DNA of 64,000 bases from Daucus carota subsp. sativus. Taxonomy: Eukaryota; Streptophyta; Magnoliopsida; Apiales; Apiaceae. The notes beneath the pieces were generated by a model. That model did no database searches. It was not told the origin of the DNA and saw only the letters and a program-made list of their open reading frames with translations. This document shows positions 25,690-37,200 of the stretch, one piece after another. Made by a program: the position numbers and the translations under genes. The stretch spans positions 44,824,689 to 44,888,688 of the forward strand of contig NC_030381.2 of assembly GCF_001625215.2 (NCBI RefSeq). The letters are read 5' to 3'. Positions within the stretch are counted from its first letter, which is position 1, and every line of letters begins with the position of its first letter.

Positions 25690-26760
25690 TTGGATATTAA
25701 CACAATTTTAAGAAATAAATACATCTCTCCTTCTGGCATAAATTTGTGATCATTTCCTAGCATTCTCATAATTTGTCTTGCCTGTTTTGTGAGCCCTATC
25801 CATGGAAAAGCCCGTGTCAGCCTTTTTATGGTTAGATCCCTGCATGAATGACCAACTTTAGGTGAAGCATGGTACCAAGGGATCATCTTAGCTCTCAAAT
25901 TCATAATAGGACCTACTACCAATCTATTGTGCTTTCTCAATAAACCATTCTTCCAGTCATGTCCTGTAACAGGTTGCTGAGTTTGGAGATGAGAAATGGT
26001 ACCTCGAAGATGACCAATTGACTATTCAGCTGGTAACTAGCTTAAATTTGTTAAGTCAAGTCAGAAGATACCACCAAAATTTTCACATACAAGATTTGTG
26101 GTCGTTCTACTCTTGAAAGGCATCAGCTTCTGCAATCTCCACCCCACATTTGTCATTTGTTTCATAATTAAAGCCCATTAGCCTAGACAACTAAAATTGT
26201 TGAAAAGGTTTAGAGATTTTTTGCTGTAATAACTACTTTAAGCTCTTTTGATCTGTTCTCATAACAAAATTGTTATCAGAAACATACTATTCCCCCTTCT
26301 GGACAACAAACATAATTACAAGCAATTCATTTTCATACACACACAACTTCTGCCACATGGGGCTTAGGGATCTATTAATAAAAGCCCAAGGGTGACCCTC
26401 CTAAACCAATATATCATCAGAGAATATCAAGACATACATTCTCAGGTAGGGTTTGAAAACATGATTCATCCATCCTTGGAAAGAAGCAAAAGGGCTGACA
26501 TGCTCTTCAAATATAGTCTTAAATTTATCTTGCAACTCTGTAAGCTGTGGCGGTTGCTATGGACTTGGAGAAATCAGTGTAGTTTGGTTGCACTCACCAC
26601 CTGTACTAGAAAATCTCTCATCGGTACCCCAATACCATATCAAAACTATACATGGGTATAAGCATAACATCTGTAATAAATTGGTCCCTTGTAAATTCTT
26701 TACACATCTGTTGGCAAACTAAGTGATTATCATCTGCTACAATAATGGCTTGCGCTGCTG
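25690..26760 (-). pseudogene. Ty3/gypsy retrotransposon relic (pol fragments)
   Basis: Fragments of a gypsy pol gene in correct minus-strand order: near 26750-26640 a protease/RT-linker-like piece (FITDVMLIP, FDMVLG); near 26480-26400 a reverse-transcriptase piece (HVFKPYLR, LIFSDDILV, matching the F-x-DD box) followed by a stop; and 25940-25700 an integrase zinc-binding (H2C2-like) piece (LLRKHNRLVVG, WYHASPKVGHSCRDLTIKRL, FPWIGLTKQARQ). The RNase H part and much of RT are missing, and no LTRs are evident. An old, deleted copy. Confidence 0.8.
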
Positions 26761-27550
26761 TTGCTTTTTTTTTTTTTTTTTTTTACAGTTAACACATCAA
26801 TTTTTTAACCATACCATCGTCCAAAAGATTGAGGTGTTGGACCAATCTATTACTTTTTTCAGGGATAAGTCCCCAAATATCACTATTGCATAAAATGATT
26901 TAAAATATCATTTTACAAATGATTTAAAATATCATTTTACAATCTAAAATGCTAAATGGTGCAGTGTTCATCCATTTTTCACTTCTAAACACCAGTTCAT
27001 TTAGCGTTTTTAAGTCCTGAACGCTATTTCATGTAACATTTCACAATAAAACATCAGATCGTGTTACGTTTTGTAAGGATTTTCAGACCTAAATACAACG
27101 CGATATAGCATTTTCTTTTAAAAATCAAGACGCCGGATTATTTTGCAAAATTCATATGGCCTATGCAATGGCTGTTGGCTTGAATGCTTTAACAAATGAA
27201 TGAACTGCAGATTTCAAGCCTCCTATAAAACATCCTACACACGAGATTCAGGAAGGTCTGGACTCTGGACTGTTATGATGCATCAAAGCCCTATGACAAA
27301 TTATTCTATTAATTTCTTAATTATTATTACTATTTATTGTCCCTATGACGTAGTATCGAATAGGGATATGATGATCGAGATTAAAAGAAAGATGTTATTG
27401 GAAAACGAACTGAGGACGAAATTAAGAATTGTTTTTGAAATCAGTAAATGTTGCGACAAAATTTTGTTTTTGACATTTTTGACTCTCTTCTTTCAAATTG
27501 TTAATTAAGGAAATCAACCTATGTAGTACAATGGACAGGTATATAGATCG

Positions 27551-27716
27551 TCTGGTTTCAAATACAGTTTCTGTCTGGTTCATCATAAACTCATGTCAAA
27601 CAAGCAGCGTAAAAAATAGCACTCCAACATGAATTTCTGGAAGGAGAGCTATTTTTTCCACTGCTTGTTTGACATGAGTTTCTGATAAACCAGACAGAAA
27701 CTGTATTTGAAACCAG
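27551..27716. other. Long near-perfect hairpin, MIRNA-like or foldback
   Basis: The first arm from 27551 (TCTGGTTTCAAATACAGTTT) and the last arm ending 27716 are reverse complements over about 75 bp with five mismatches, separated by a loop of roughly 14 bases. Two mismatches would be G-U pairs in a minus-strand transcript. No other copy was noticed in the window. Confidence 0.8.
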
Positions 27717-28270
27717 ATATCACAACAATTCAACTGTAATCATCAATATGGTCCGTTGTAGGCATTAAAAGATTCTGACAAACATAACGGATGTTTTTAA
27801 ATATTAATTGGGCTAAAGCATAACAAATATTCAGATACAGAAAATAAAAATAAAAATAGATACGAACGCAACAAATCACAGTAACCACTCAAGACACTGA
27901 CAGAGTCAATCCTTATGCATTCTCCTTCAATATCTCAGTTAAACACCCCGTTTAATATCTTAACACTATGGCGGGATAACCAAAAACAAACTACTACAAC
28001 CGTTCTACTGAAGACTTAGAACAGGTGTTCCCATATGAATGACACATTCAACCTGCAGGGTGTAAAAGTAGAGACCAAAATACAAATGCTCACAATCTGC
28101 ATAGATTTTACAATCCCACCATCATCTCTTATAAATTATTCCTACAAATTTAATCCAGGTATTTGAAATTTACAGATGGATTCCAATTATAACCTAACAT
28201 ATATTGTCATACATACTAGTCACTCCTTGAGCTGGGCAGGGATCAATATTTTACAAGAAATGCAACTAAG

Positions 28271-31200
28271 TCAGGCTTCTGTCGACATGAATGAGTCATC
28301 ACCCAATAATGCTTCAAGATCGACTAGATCATCATCAAAATATTCTGCTTCTACTGTGGCTACCTCTGAAATGTTCATTGCCCGTTCACTTATGGCCTAC
28401 AGCAGGTTTCAAAACACACAGTATTAAATACAGGCAGTAGGCACACAATCATTGTATCGAAGTCATAACATTATAAGGATTTCTTGTAGGTGAACTCAAC
28501 ACCTACCATATTCACAAAATGCTTCTGCATTTAATACAAGAAAAGAATTTTACCCAGTCGAGACACAAGATTTATGGTTTTCACAAGATCTATGGTTTCG
28601 TTTAGTTCATTCATTGAACAGGTACAAGATTCCAACTCTTAGGTTTTGGTTATTATCAAAATCTATGCTTCTGTTTGAGCAACTCTAAAGTAGAAATTAA
28701 TGTAATTACCCAAGTGGGAGCTAAATTAACCACCCATATAGAGAACCAAACTGTATACACAGTAAGATATATTTTCCATCCATTAGCATCAAGTGCATCT
28801 TAGTTCTAATTTTATTTTTCTGCCAAGTACATCTGAGTTGTACTTATTGTAACCAATAAGTGAACACTTCTTGGTTCAGTATCATCCCAAATGCACATGG
28901 CACAAGTAATTGTTTCTAGCTCTTAGAAGCAGATTACATGTGATGTTATAAGATGCATGCTTAAAGTGGTCAGTTAATAGTTGAAACATTAGTACCTTTG
29001 CTTCTTGAATATCTGAAACAACATTCAGCAGCCTATGATACTGATCTCTAGCCTCAGGATACTGAACCATGGACTTCACTCTAGCAAGAGCCTTTTGCAA
29101 CCTCTCCTCTGTTTGTTTTCTTCCTTCCTTCAAGAAATCATAGTCATCTTCTTTTGAAGATGTCCCTGGCATGGTGGAGTTTTCAGTATGTGCCTCTGTC
29201 TTGAAACTACTTAAACCTCTTCCTTTCCTTCTCCAGCGCAAAATTACCTTGTCCAGTATTCCCACAGACCAGATAATCTTTTTATAATTCTTCCTCACCT
29301 GGTGTCCTCTCACATGAGCCTTTAAAAAAAGGGGCAAAATTAGAATTTAAAACTAAAATGTTAAGCTGATTGAAGATGAGCAGAAGTGTGCAAGCGTGCA
29401 GGAACGTACACAAAATCATATTACATACAGAAGTTTAACAAGGAAGGACTGCAGTAAACCTGTATTTTAACAACTCGCTGGCGTAATACCAAGAAGTCCT
29501 TTCTGCCTTTGTAACTACGGAACTTATTCTGTATTCGCGTAGCAGCGGCATGCACCGGCTCATCATGACGTCCTGCCCTGTTTGTCTTGACAGCAAGAAG
29601 TGAAAGAGCATGCTCATCCGACATACCAAACTGACTTGCATCATATTCTTTTAGCTGCTTCTTATGGAATGACTCTATCCTGTAGACTTGGTGAATGCGA
29701 GCAGCAGCTTGAGTAGCATTACAGACAGCAGCTAATGAATCCTTCATTGACTGCCCTTGCTGAAAGTCCCCATCACTGGTCGGAGTAGAGGTCCTCTCTG
29801 CAATTTCCTGTGCAGCCTTTAGACCAGGAATATCTCGAGCAACACCATTTGGATCCTTCAAGTGTAGTGATTCGAGATGGGATCTCAATGCAAGTTCAGC
29901 AACATAACCTGCAATTCCTTTGTGTCCATTATCCGAAGCAAGGTCTGCTGGAGTCCTGCCTCTCGGGTATTTGGGTGTAGGATCAGTCAACAGCCCAGGA
30001 CCTGCCCCTTGAGAGATGAGGAAACCCACTGTCCGCTCCCTATGTCACCCAAAAAGAAAAATCAAACACAAGGTTTCCTGAAACAAATAGCATACTCGCA
30101 ATATAGATTTAGATTGACCATGTCAGCAAGTTTTGAGTGTCAATTTGTTACATATAATATTTCTGAATCTGTATTGCATGAGAACTATGTTACTACGACT
30201 CTTCTATTTAGGTTGCCTTACCCGTGTTACACTCAGACATGACACTTATTATGTGTCGGATCCTTTGATTAAAATGTGGTCACTTTGACCAATTTAAAAA
30301 TCAAATATGAGTGGAACTTACAATTCAAAAGAAATATTGAAAAAATAAAGAAGCAAGAATGGGATTAAAGTACAGAAGAGGCCTAACTTACAAAATCTCC
30401 TACAAAATCGTGTCTAACTTCAGTTTTATTGTTACTTTTTGTTAAGATGTCTTACCATACTTGTTTATTAGTATACTAAGATGTGTCCCAAAAACAGGAC
30501 AGTGTCCCCGTATCCCCAATTTTCAAAGTTCGCAAGTCCGACACTCGGATATGTGTTGTGTCCGACAATCAATACCCGAGTCCGAGTAACATAGCATGAG
30601 AATATCACAGGCAGTGATATGTTAACAAAGATTCAATAATATTACCTGCCATAAGATGCTGCCCAGTGAAGTGCAGTCCAACCGTTCACATCTCGGAAAT
30701 TGATACTAACACCTGCTGCTACAGTGGGCGGTATAGCCCAATCATAACCAAGAGCAGCTGCAAAGTGAAGCACACCTTGACCACCCTCATCCACTACACT
30801 GGGGCCTTTTCCACCCTCAGCTACTTTCTGAAGGAGCCATGCATGCAATTTGTCCTTCAGTAGTTTCTGTAGAAATTGATCTGATACCGTCTCGGTGGAG
30901 AATTCTTCCGCATTAGTAAGCATGAATATTTGTTCCCACTCGTTATCATCCTTAATTAATGAGCTCAGTTTATTGATCATGTCCAGGTTATCATCCGGTA
31001 CTGAATTATAAGAGCTAGCCGATCCCCCAGATAGCAGTTTTCCAAATCGCATTTTAAGAAGAGCTTCACTTGAGTCATCGCTACCAGTAGTAGTGACATC
31101 CACATCCCTTATATTATAAACCTGAAATTCAAATTCTCGTATTTCACTGCATGCCAGCCTATTGGCACATGTTACATAGAAAGGAACTCTTCCAGCCTCA

Positions 31201-34200
31201 TGATTGGGTGTGTGGCAACGAAGAACACCATCTGCTACAACCTCAGCAGGCACTTCAATTTCCCCAAACATGCATGCCCATTTACAGTTCACGTTGTCCT
31301 GATGACTTTTTAAGAACTTTCCGGTGATGAGCACCTAATAGTGATACATGACAGAAAAATAAGGAAATTTAGCTCATTCACACTTCCTAGTGTGCAGCTT
31401 GTTTATTACAAAATTCATAATAGCTAATACTATTATAATGCAAAAATATAAATACTGAAACACCCAGCTGAGTTAATATCAGAAATATGAAGATATAAAA
31501 TTTAGTGTACCTTGACTTCTGTCCCAGAATAAGCGCAGTTTGGTGAGAAGTCAACAATGCTAAAAAGCTGGTCCTGGGAAAGAGAGGGGCTCATTATATA
31601 GGGGTCTAACTCCACTTGAGAGGAAATGTTGGAATTAACAACTCCAACTTCGCTTCCAACTGCCTCCCAGTAGGTCCCAGAGCTGGATTGAATTTGTGGC
31701 TCATTTACATCTCCAAGTTCCTTAGTCATCCACCGATCAAAGCTATCTAGTTTCTTTAGGCCATCCTTCATAATCCCTCCTAGAAATGGCGGCTTCAAAG
31801 CTGAGTAATTGGTTTTTCCATCCACAGTGGAACTATTGTCCCACCCTGTTTTCATGGAGTTTCCTAGTTCTGCAACTGCAAGCTGTCCATTCTGCACATC
31901 AAGATGTTGAGACTCCAATGAATTAAATAAATTGAAGGAACCAACTTGCCCTTCGTAAAGCCCAGAATTCTGATCATAATTTGAGGGTAATTGCAACTTT
32001 TGGTCCGTAGAACATTTGGGTAACTGCAAAGAATCACCTTCATAAGACTATTTACAAATTAAGATATAACTTTACCTCCATTAAATCAAAGAAGGGAAGA
32101 TAGGAATTTTTACCAAGTGATGCAGCTAGAACATATATATAATAAGAAACCAAAGTTTAAAAAATTAAGAAACATCAAAAACTTTAAAGCCGTCAGTCAC
32201 AGAAGATGTCGAATACAGTGGATACAAATTACATCAACAGGTATACAACAGTACAACACAAATAGACATAATACATAAGCACATTCAAACAGTATGTATA
32301 GAATATACAGTATACACATGGCAGTATGCCAGTATTTATGGTTCAATCTAGAAACAAAATACTGAGCTAGCATACCAAGGTTTAGATGGTTTAGAAAACA
32401 TTAAAAAAGTTATGGTTCCTGACAGGTTCAAGACCCATATGATGCCTAGGCCTAGCCATAAGGTGCAAGGCAAAGTGTGCCCCTCATCGAATTACAGACA
32501 ACATATTCAAATTAATTCAAAATAATTTGTATTTGATATACTATAGTCCAGCTTTTGATTACACTGTTCATGAAAATTTGCCCATAAATATTAATATATT
32601 CCATTTTATATTCTAAAAAGAATTTTCTAAACTTTAATGACATATAAGCATGTTGTGCTCTTAAAACTTTTAGATTTTCAAGTATGCAACAATAGGTGAA
32701 GGATGGAGTTTAAGCTTAAAACCAAAAGATAGAACTTATCTCAGCAGATAGTTAGTAGCAGCGTTATTAAACACGATATGCACACAGAAGTGCAAAGGCC
32801 CCCCTGGAGCATAAGCGCAACGCGAAATGCGCGGATTCATCGAAGACAAATATATATACATATAGGAGTACAAATAAGAAGACATTTAATTGATATAGCA
32901 ACCAAATTCATCATCATTTAGATACAAAGTAGAACAATTTATAGTTAAGAGTAGCAAAGAATTCCAAAGTTGGTCCATTCTTCTACTTCTTCGTCATCAA
33001 TATTCACAAAATCATCATCTTCACTAATATAATACGGATCCTTAACAAAGTCTTCTTCATCATCCTCAAGTCATAGGTGTATATACAGCACTTCTATGTA
33101 TAAATATATCAGTGTATACAAGATATGTGTTTATTATATAAGTGTGTATCTATATGCACTAATCATAAAAGAAGATGAGTTTAATCTTTGTCTCCCGTTT
33201 GATATCTCTCGTTCTTGTATGTATATAATCTATTACTGTTAGTTACTATAAGGTCTGTAGGGTTTTTTACCCATTTCCTTTTAATAATGACCAATTTTAA
33301 CAGAGGCGCACCTATCTTGCACTTTTGAACAGCGCATAAGCGCTCGATGCACATAAAAGCAAGGGCATCATTGAAGGCGCATCATTTTATGTAATTCAAA
33401 TAAAAAAATAAAGATCGCAACTGCTCAGATAGAGATCCTACAACTTGGAGAACAAGTATATTTAACAAAGAATAGAAACAAAAATCCTAAATAAATTCCA
33501 GTTTCCTATACACACAAAAGAAACATACAAGTAGTAAACAACCACAGCAGACAATCTTGTATACATATTCCATAAAATTACATAAAGTATGTGTTTTTGG
33601 TGTTTTAAGTCATTCAGTACCTGCCACTCTCCTTGGGTATGTGAATGGTTTCCAAACTCTGGAGTTTTATCAGAAGCATCTCCAGAAACTTGAACTAGAA
33701 TCTCATTCCCCTGCCCGGGAATTATATTGATGGTAGACTGGCTCGAAGAATGGGAGGGTTGAAAGGGCACATGGGCAGTACTTTTTCCAAAGTCATTCTC
33801 CCAAGGAGGGAAGTCAAGGAATGCCTGGGGATTATATGTTAATTGAGCTCCAATATTGTCATTTATTTTATCTGCCTGAGCAAGTGAGACAAAATCCATC
33901 TCTGGAATAGCTTGAAATTTCCCTTGGTAATCATCTGTTTATTAATAGTATAATACAACAAGATCTCGTGTAAACAGTTAATACTTAAGCAATTAAAGGC
34001 ACTTGAATGGTTAAAAGTAGTTTGTAGGTTATTTACTTGAAAAATCTGGATAATAAGGAACAGAGTGTGCATCATCCATATTTTCTGCCTCAGAGTGTTG
34101 TAACTCATGAAATGACTGGAGTCCAGAACTTGATCGGCGACTGTATGCTGCAGATAATTGACAATATTCTAAATTGAGTGAGTAGAAGCAATTGTTGCAT

Positions 34201-37200
34201 GAGGTACTAGTAAACACGATATTTAGATCTGAATATTAGTATGAGCTGAACTTAACCATGACAATTAGGATAGGAATATAATAAAATGATAGGTTAGGAA
34301 GAGACTGGCATGTCCAAGAAACACACCTGACTCAGCATCTGCATAATCTGAAGCTTGAGTGCTGTTCAGGCTGGTTGTGTCCGTAGTTTGTGAGGGCACA
34401 TTGTAACCATATTGCTGGAACTTTGAAGACAGAGAGCTGTCAGCATCAGAGTTTGGCATACTTTCTTCTTTTAGAGCATGGGGAATTGATCCCTCAGCTC
34501 CCTTAGCACGATTGTAGTGTGTCCTGTTTCCCTGTGATAGACATATATCACAAAGATCTAAGCAAGTTAACATATGTTATCATGCAGAAGTAAACTAAAG
34601 TTCAGAACATAATGCTAGAATACTGGATTAGACTTGTTAATAATATATCACTATGATAATTCCAATCAGCCAATAACTTAATCAAGTAATATCCTGTAAT
34701 ATCCTTTTGCCGCCAAGGACTTACCCAACAAATGGGTAATCTTGAATCTTGACAACATTTAACACATGTCAGTTAACACCAGCAAAATATGCAGTAAATT
34801 ACTAAAATTAATAAATGCAGAGGACGCTAAGAAGTGGACCCTTACAGAACAACATTATTGAACTTCGATATAGCATGTAGAGTGTTGTAAGCTATGTTAG
34901 TTATCAATGACATATTATTGAGTAAAACAGGAATTTCTTTCACAAAAAATTCAAAAAAAAAAAAGAAAGAACGAAACAAAACAGAAGAAAATTACCAAAC
35001 GGATAGAATTCTAACCTTTACTTCCAGGTAGTGGACAAGAACAATGTTGGAGAGCTCCCTGATGCAGTTATTAATGAAATAGAGGACCATCAGAAAATGC
35101 AAAATGACCATCAGAAAATGCAAAATGATTCAGAATATACATGTATACTTATAGATGAGATACAAAAGTGGCATGATTCATGCCTATAATGTCTTTAGTC
35201 TTTCCTCAAAAACCATAAATGTAGCCAGAATGTTTAACCATTATAATCTTTCGTAGGTAAAGTGTCTCCTCTGTTTAATCCGAACATAATCAGGCATATT
35301 AAGTTAAATTCACGGTTTTATATATTTATTACAACACAGGTATCAATTAGCAAAACATGTATAAGTTCTTAAATACAATTTAGATGCTGATGAAGTGCTT
35401 TACTTGGTCATGGTTCAGCCCGGCTTGCTAATGAACAGATTCATAAAACCTTTCTGACCGGGCTTCATTTTATCATTAAAGTTCAATTTCAATTCAACCG
35501 ACATCCTTTAAATTTATTCCTTTCACATTTTATTCTATACCGCTCCCACCTGCTCATATGACTTCTAGCCATTACTCGGGTCCAGTATTGGCGCGATAAA
35601 ATAGTAACATTGCGATTAGATTTGGGCAACAAGATAAGTTGACCAGCCAGAGCTCAACTGAACTCGCAAATCTTATGTTCAAGCTAAAGATTGTGCTAAG
35701 CTAAGTTCATGCAATGTTTACATAAATCATATATGTTTAATTACAGGCTTGGTTCATGGGAAGAAATGAAGAAATAAACTGAGGAACATTTATCGGGATC
35801 CTCTGCAATGAGTAACTTGCAGCGGTATTCTTGGAGCATCAAACTCAAACGCACCTGATTCTGTAAACTGTTTAAGCGCAATATGTAGTTCTACAAACTC
35901 ATCAAGCATCAAGGATGAAGGTGAAATGTACATCGCGTCAAATCCATGATTGAACATCTAAACAAAAAGTCCCCTCCCCCACATTTGGGAGGGAGGGGGA
36001 GAGAGAGGGAGGGAGGGAGGGAGGGAGGGGGGGGGGGGGGGGGGGGGGAGTGGGGGAGAGAGAGAGTATTGACTGTTTTGGCCCTTTTGGGATGATAGCA
36101 TGAAAAAGAAAATGCAAGTAACACTAATGTTTAGAGACTCACTCTTCAAGCAACCAGTAGCTGCGCCTCTGAAAATTTTCATTATCTTCTCCATGAGCAT
36201 AGTAACAATGCAAAACATCAACGCTTCCAGCCTGAAAGACGTTGAGATCTAGATATATAACTTTTTAAAATATATAAAAACCTTTTATCACGGCACAAGA
36301 AACCATATATCACACTGTCAAATGAATTAGGGGAAAAAACAACTGATGGTAGTTACCGTCAATTTAAATGCAGTGTCTAGTGTATACTTCTCGATTATTT
36401 CATTTTAATTAAAACCTTTGCAACTTTATTACAGATGACAAGTGTGACATGTTCTCCTGTAAAGTACTTTCCAACGACCTGACTTATTATGCACATTATT
36501 GGTTAGGGGTGCATGAACACAAATTTGTAAAATATAGTTGCATATTGATGTAGCTTTTATCTGCCTTGTAATGTTTAATCATTTAGAAACACGAAATTCC
36601 ACTAATCCTCTCATTTAAGCAGGAAAGTTAGCACCAACCTTGAGTCTTTCATGAGCTTCCTTAACCGTCTTCCCATCTTTTTTCTTCCTCCAATTATGGC
36701 CATCTTTTCTAAAGTACCTCAACACTTTACGGTCAAATAGAAAAAGCGAACCATCTGAGAAAAAGAGATTTATGTCAAGCCAGCATCTCAAACTTAACAC
36801 ATTCATTAACAAAATTTAGTCAGCTTACAGGGTGAGATGTGATTGTAACAGTGGTTTCTTAACATTTTAAAGAGACTTGGGAAACTATGCTACACATATT
36901 TAAAGAAAAGGGTGAGTAGATGTGGTAATATGAACGAAACTGAATATAACTAGAACATAAATCAACCTTAACAAGTTATAGGTATATTGTTCCATTTTCT
37001 TGATTACATGTGTTGGTTTTCTCTAATGGAATAGATACATCACAACACACTGAGACAAGGATTCATCTGCCAATCTAAAAGCTAGCCAAACTGATCATAT
37101 ATGATTGGCAACAATAAAAGATAACAAATATTATAGAAAACACAAACACATACATATATACACATACATATCACCTAGTTCTGAATACAATAACTCTGAA

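Larger units (their letters stand above)
22665..28270. other. Intergenic, dense in repeats, no intact gene
   Basis: Separates the PABN-like promoter from the 3' end of the CAMTA gene. It contains the Stowaway MITE, a foldback MITE, three (TA)n-set elements, a Ty3/gypsy relic, an AACGCTA-type palindrome tract (27000-27120) and an isolated long hairpin. The 27200-27508 open frame shows no recognisable motif. Confidence 0.6.

Noticed and set aside
27200-27508. Plus-strand frame of 102 codons next to the hairpin
   Set aside because: No recognisable domain, AT-rich composition like the surroundings, and not conserved elsewhere in the window.
29877-30242. Plus-strand open frame of 121 codons
   Set aside because: Antisense to CAMTA exon 11 and into the intronic MITE; no protein motif.
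35909-36221. Proline/serine-rich minus-strand frames
   Set aside because: They are translations of the G-rich microsatellite; the real CAMTA exon here is only 36143-36231.
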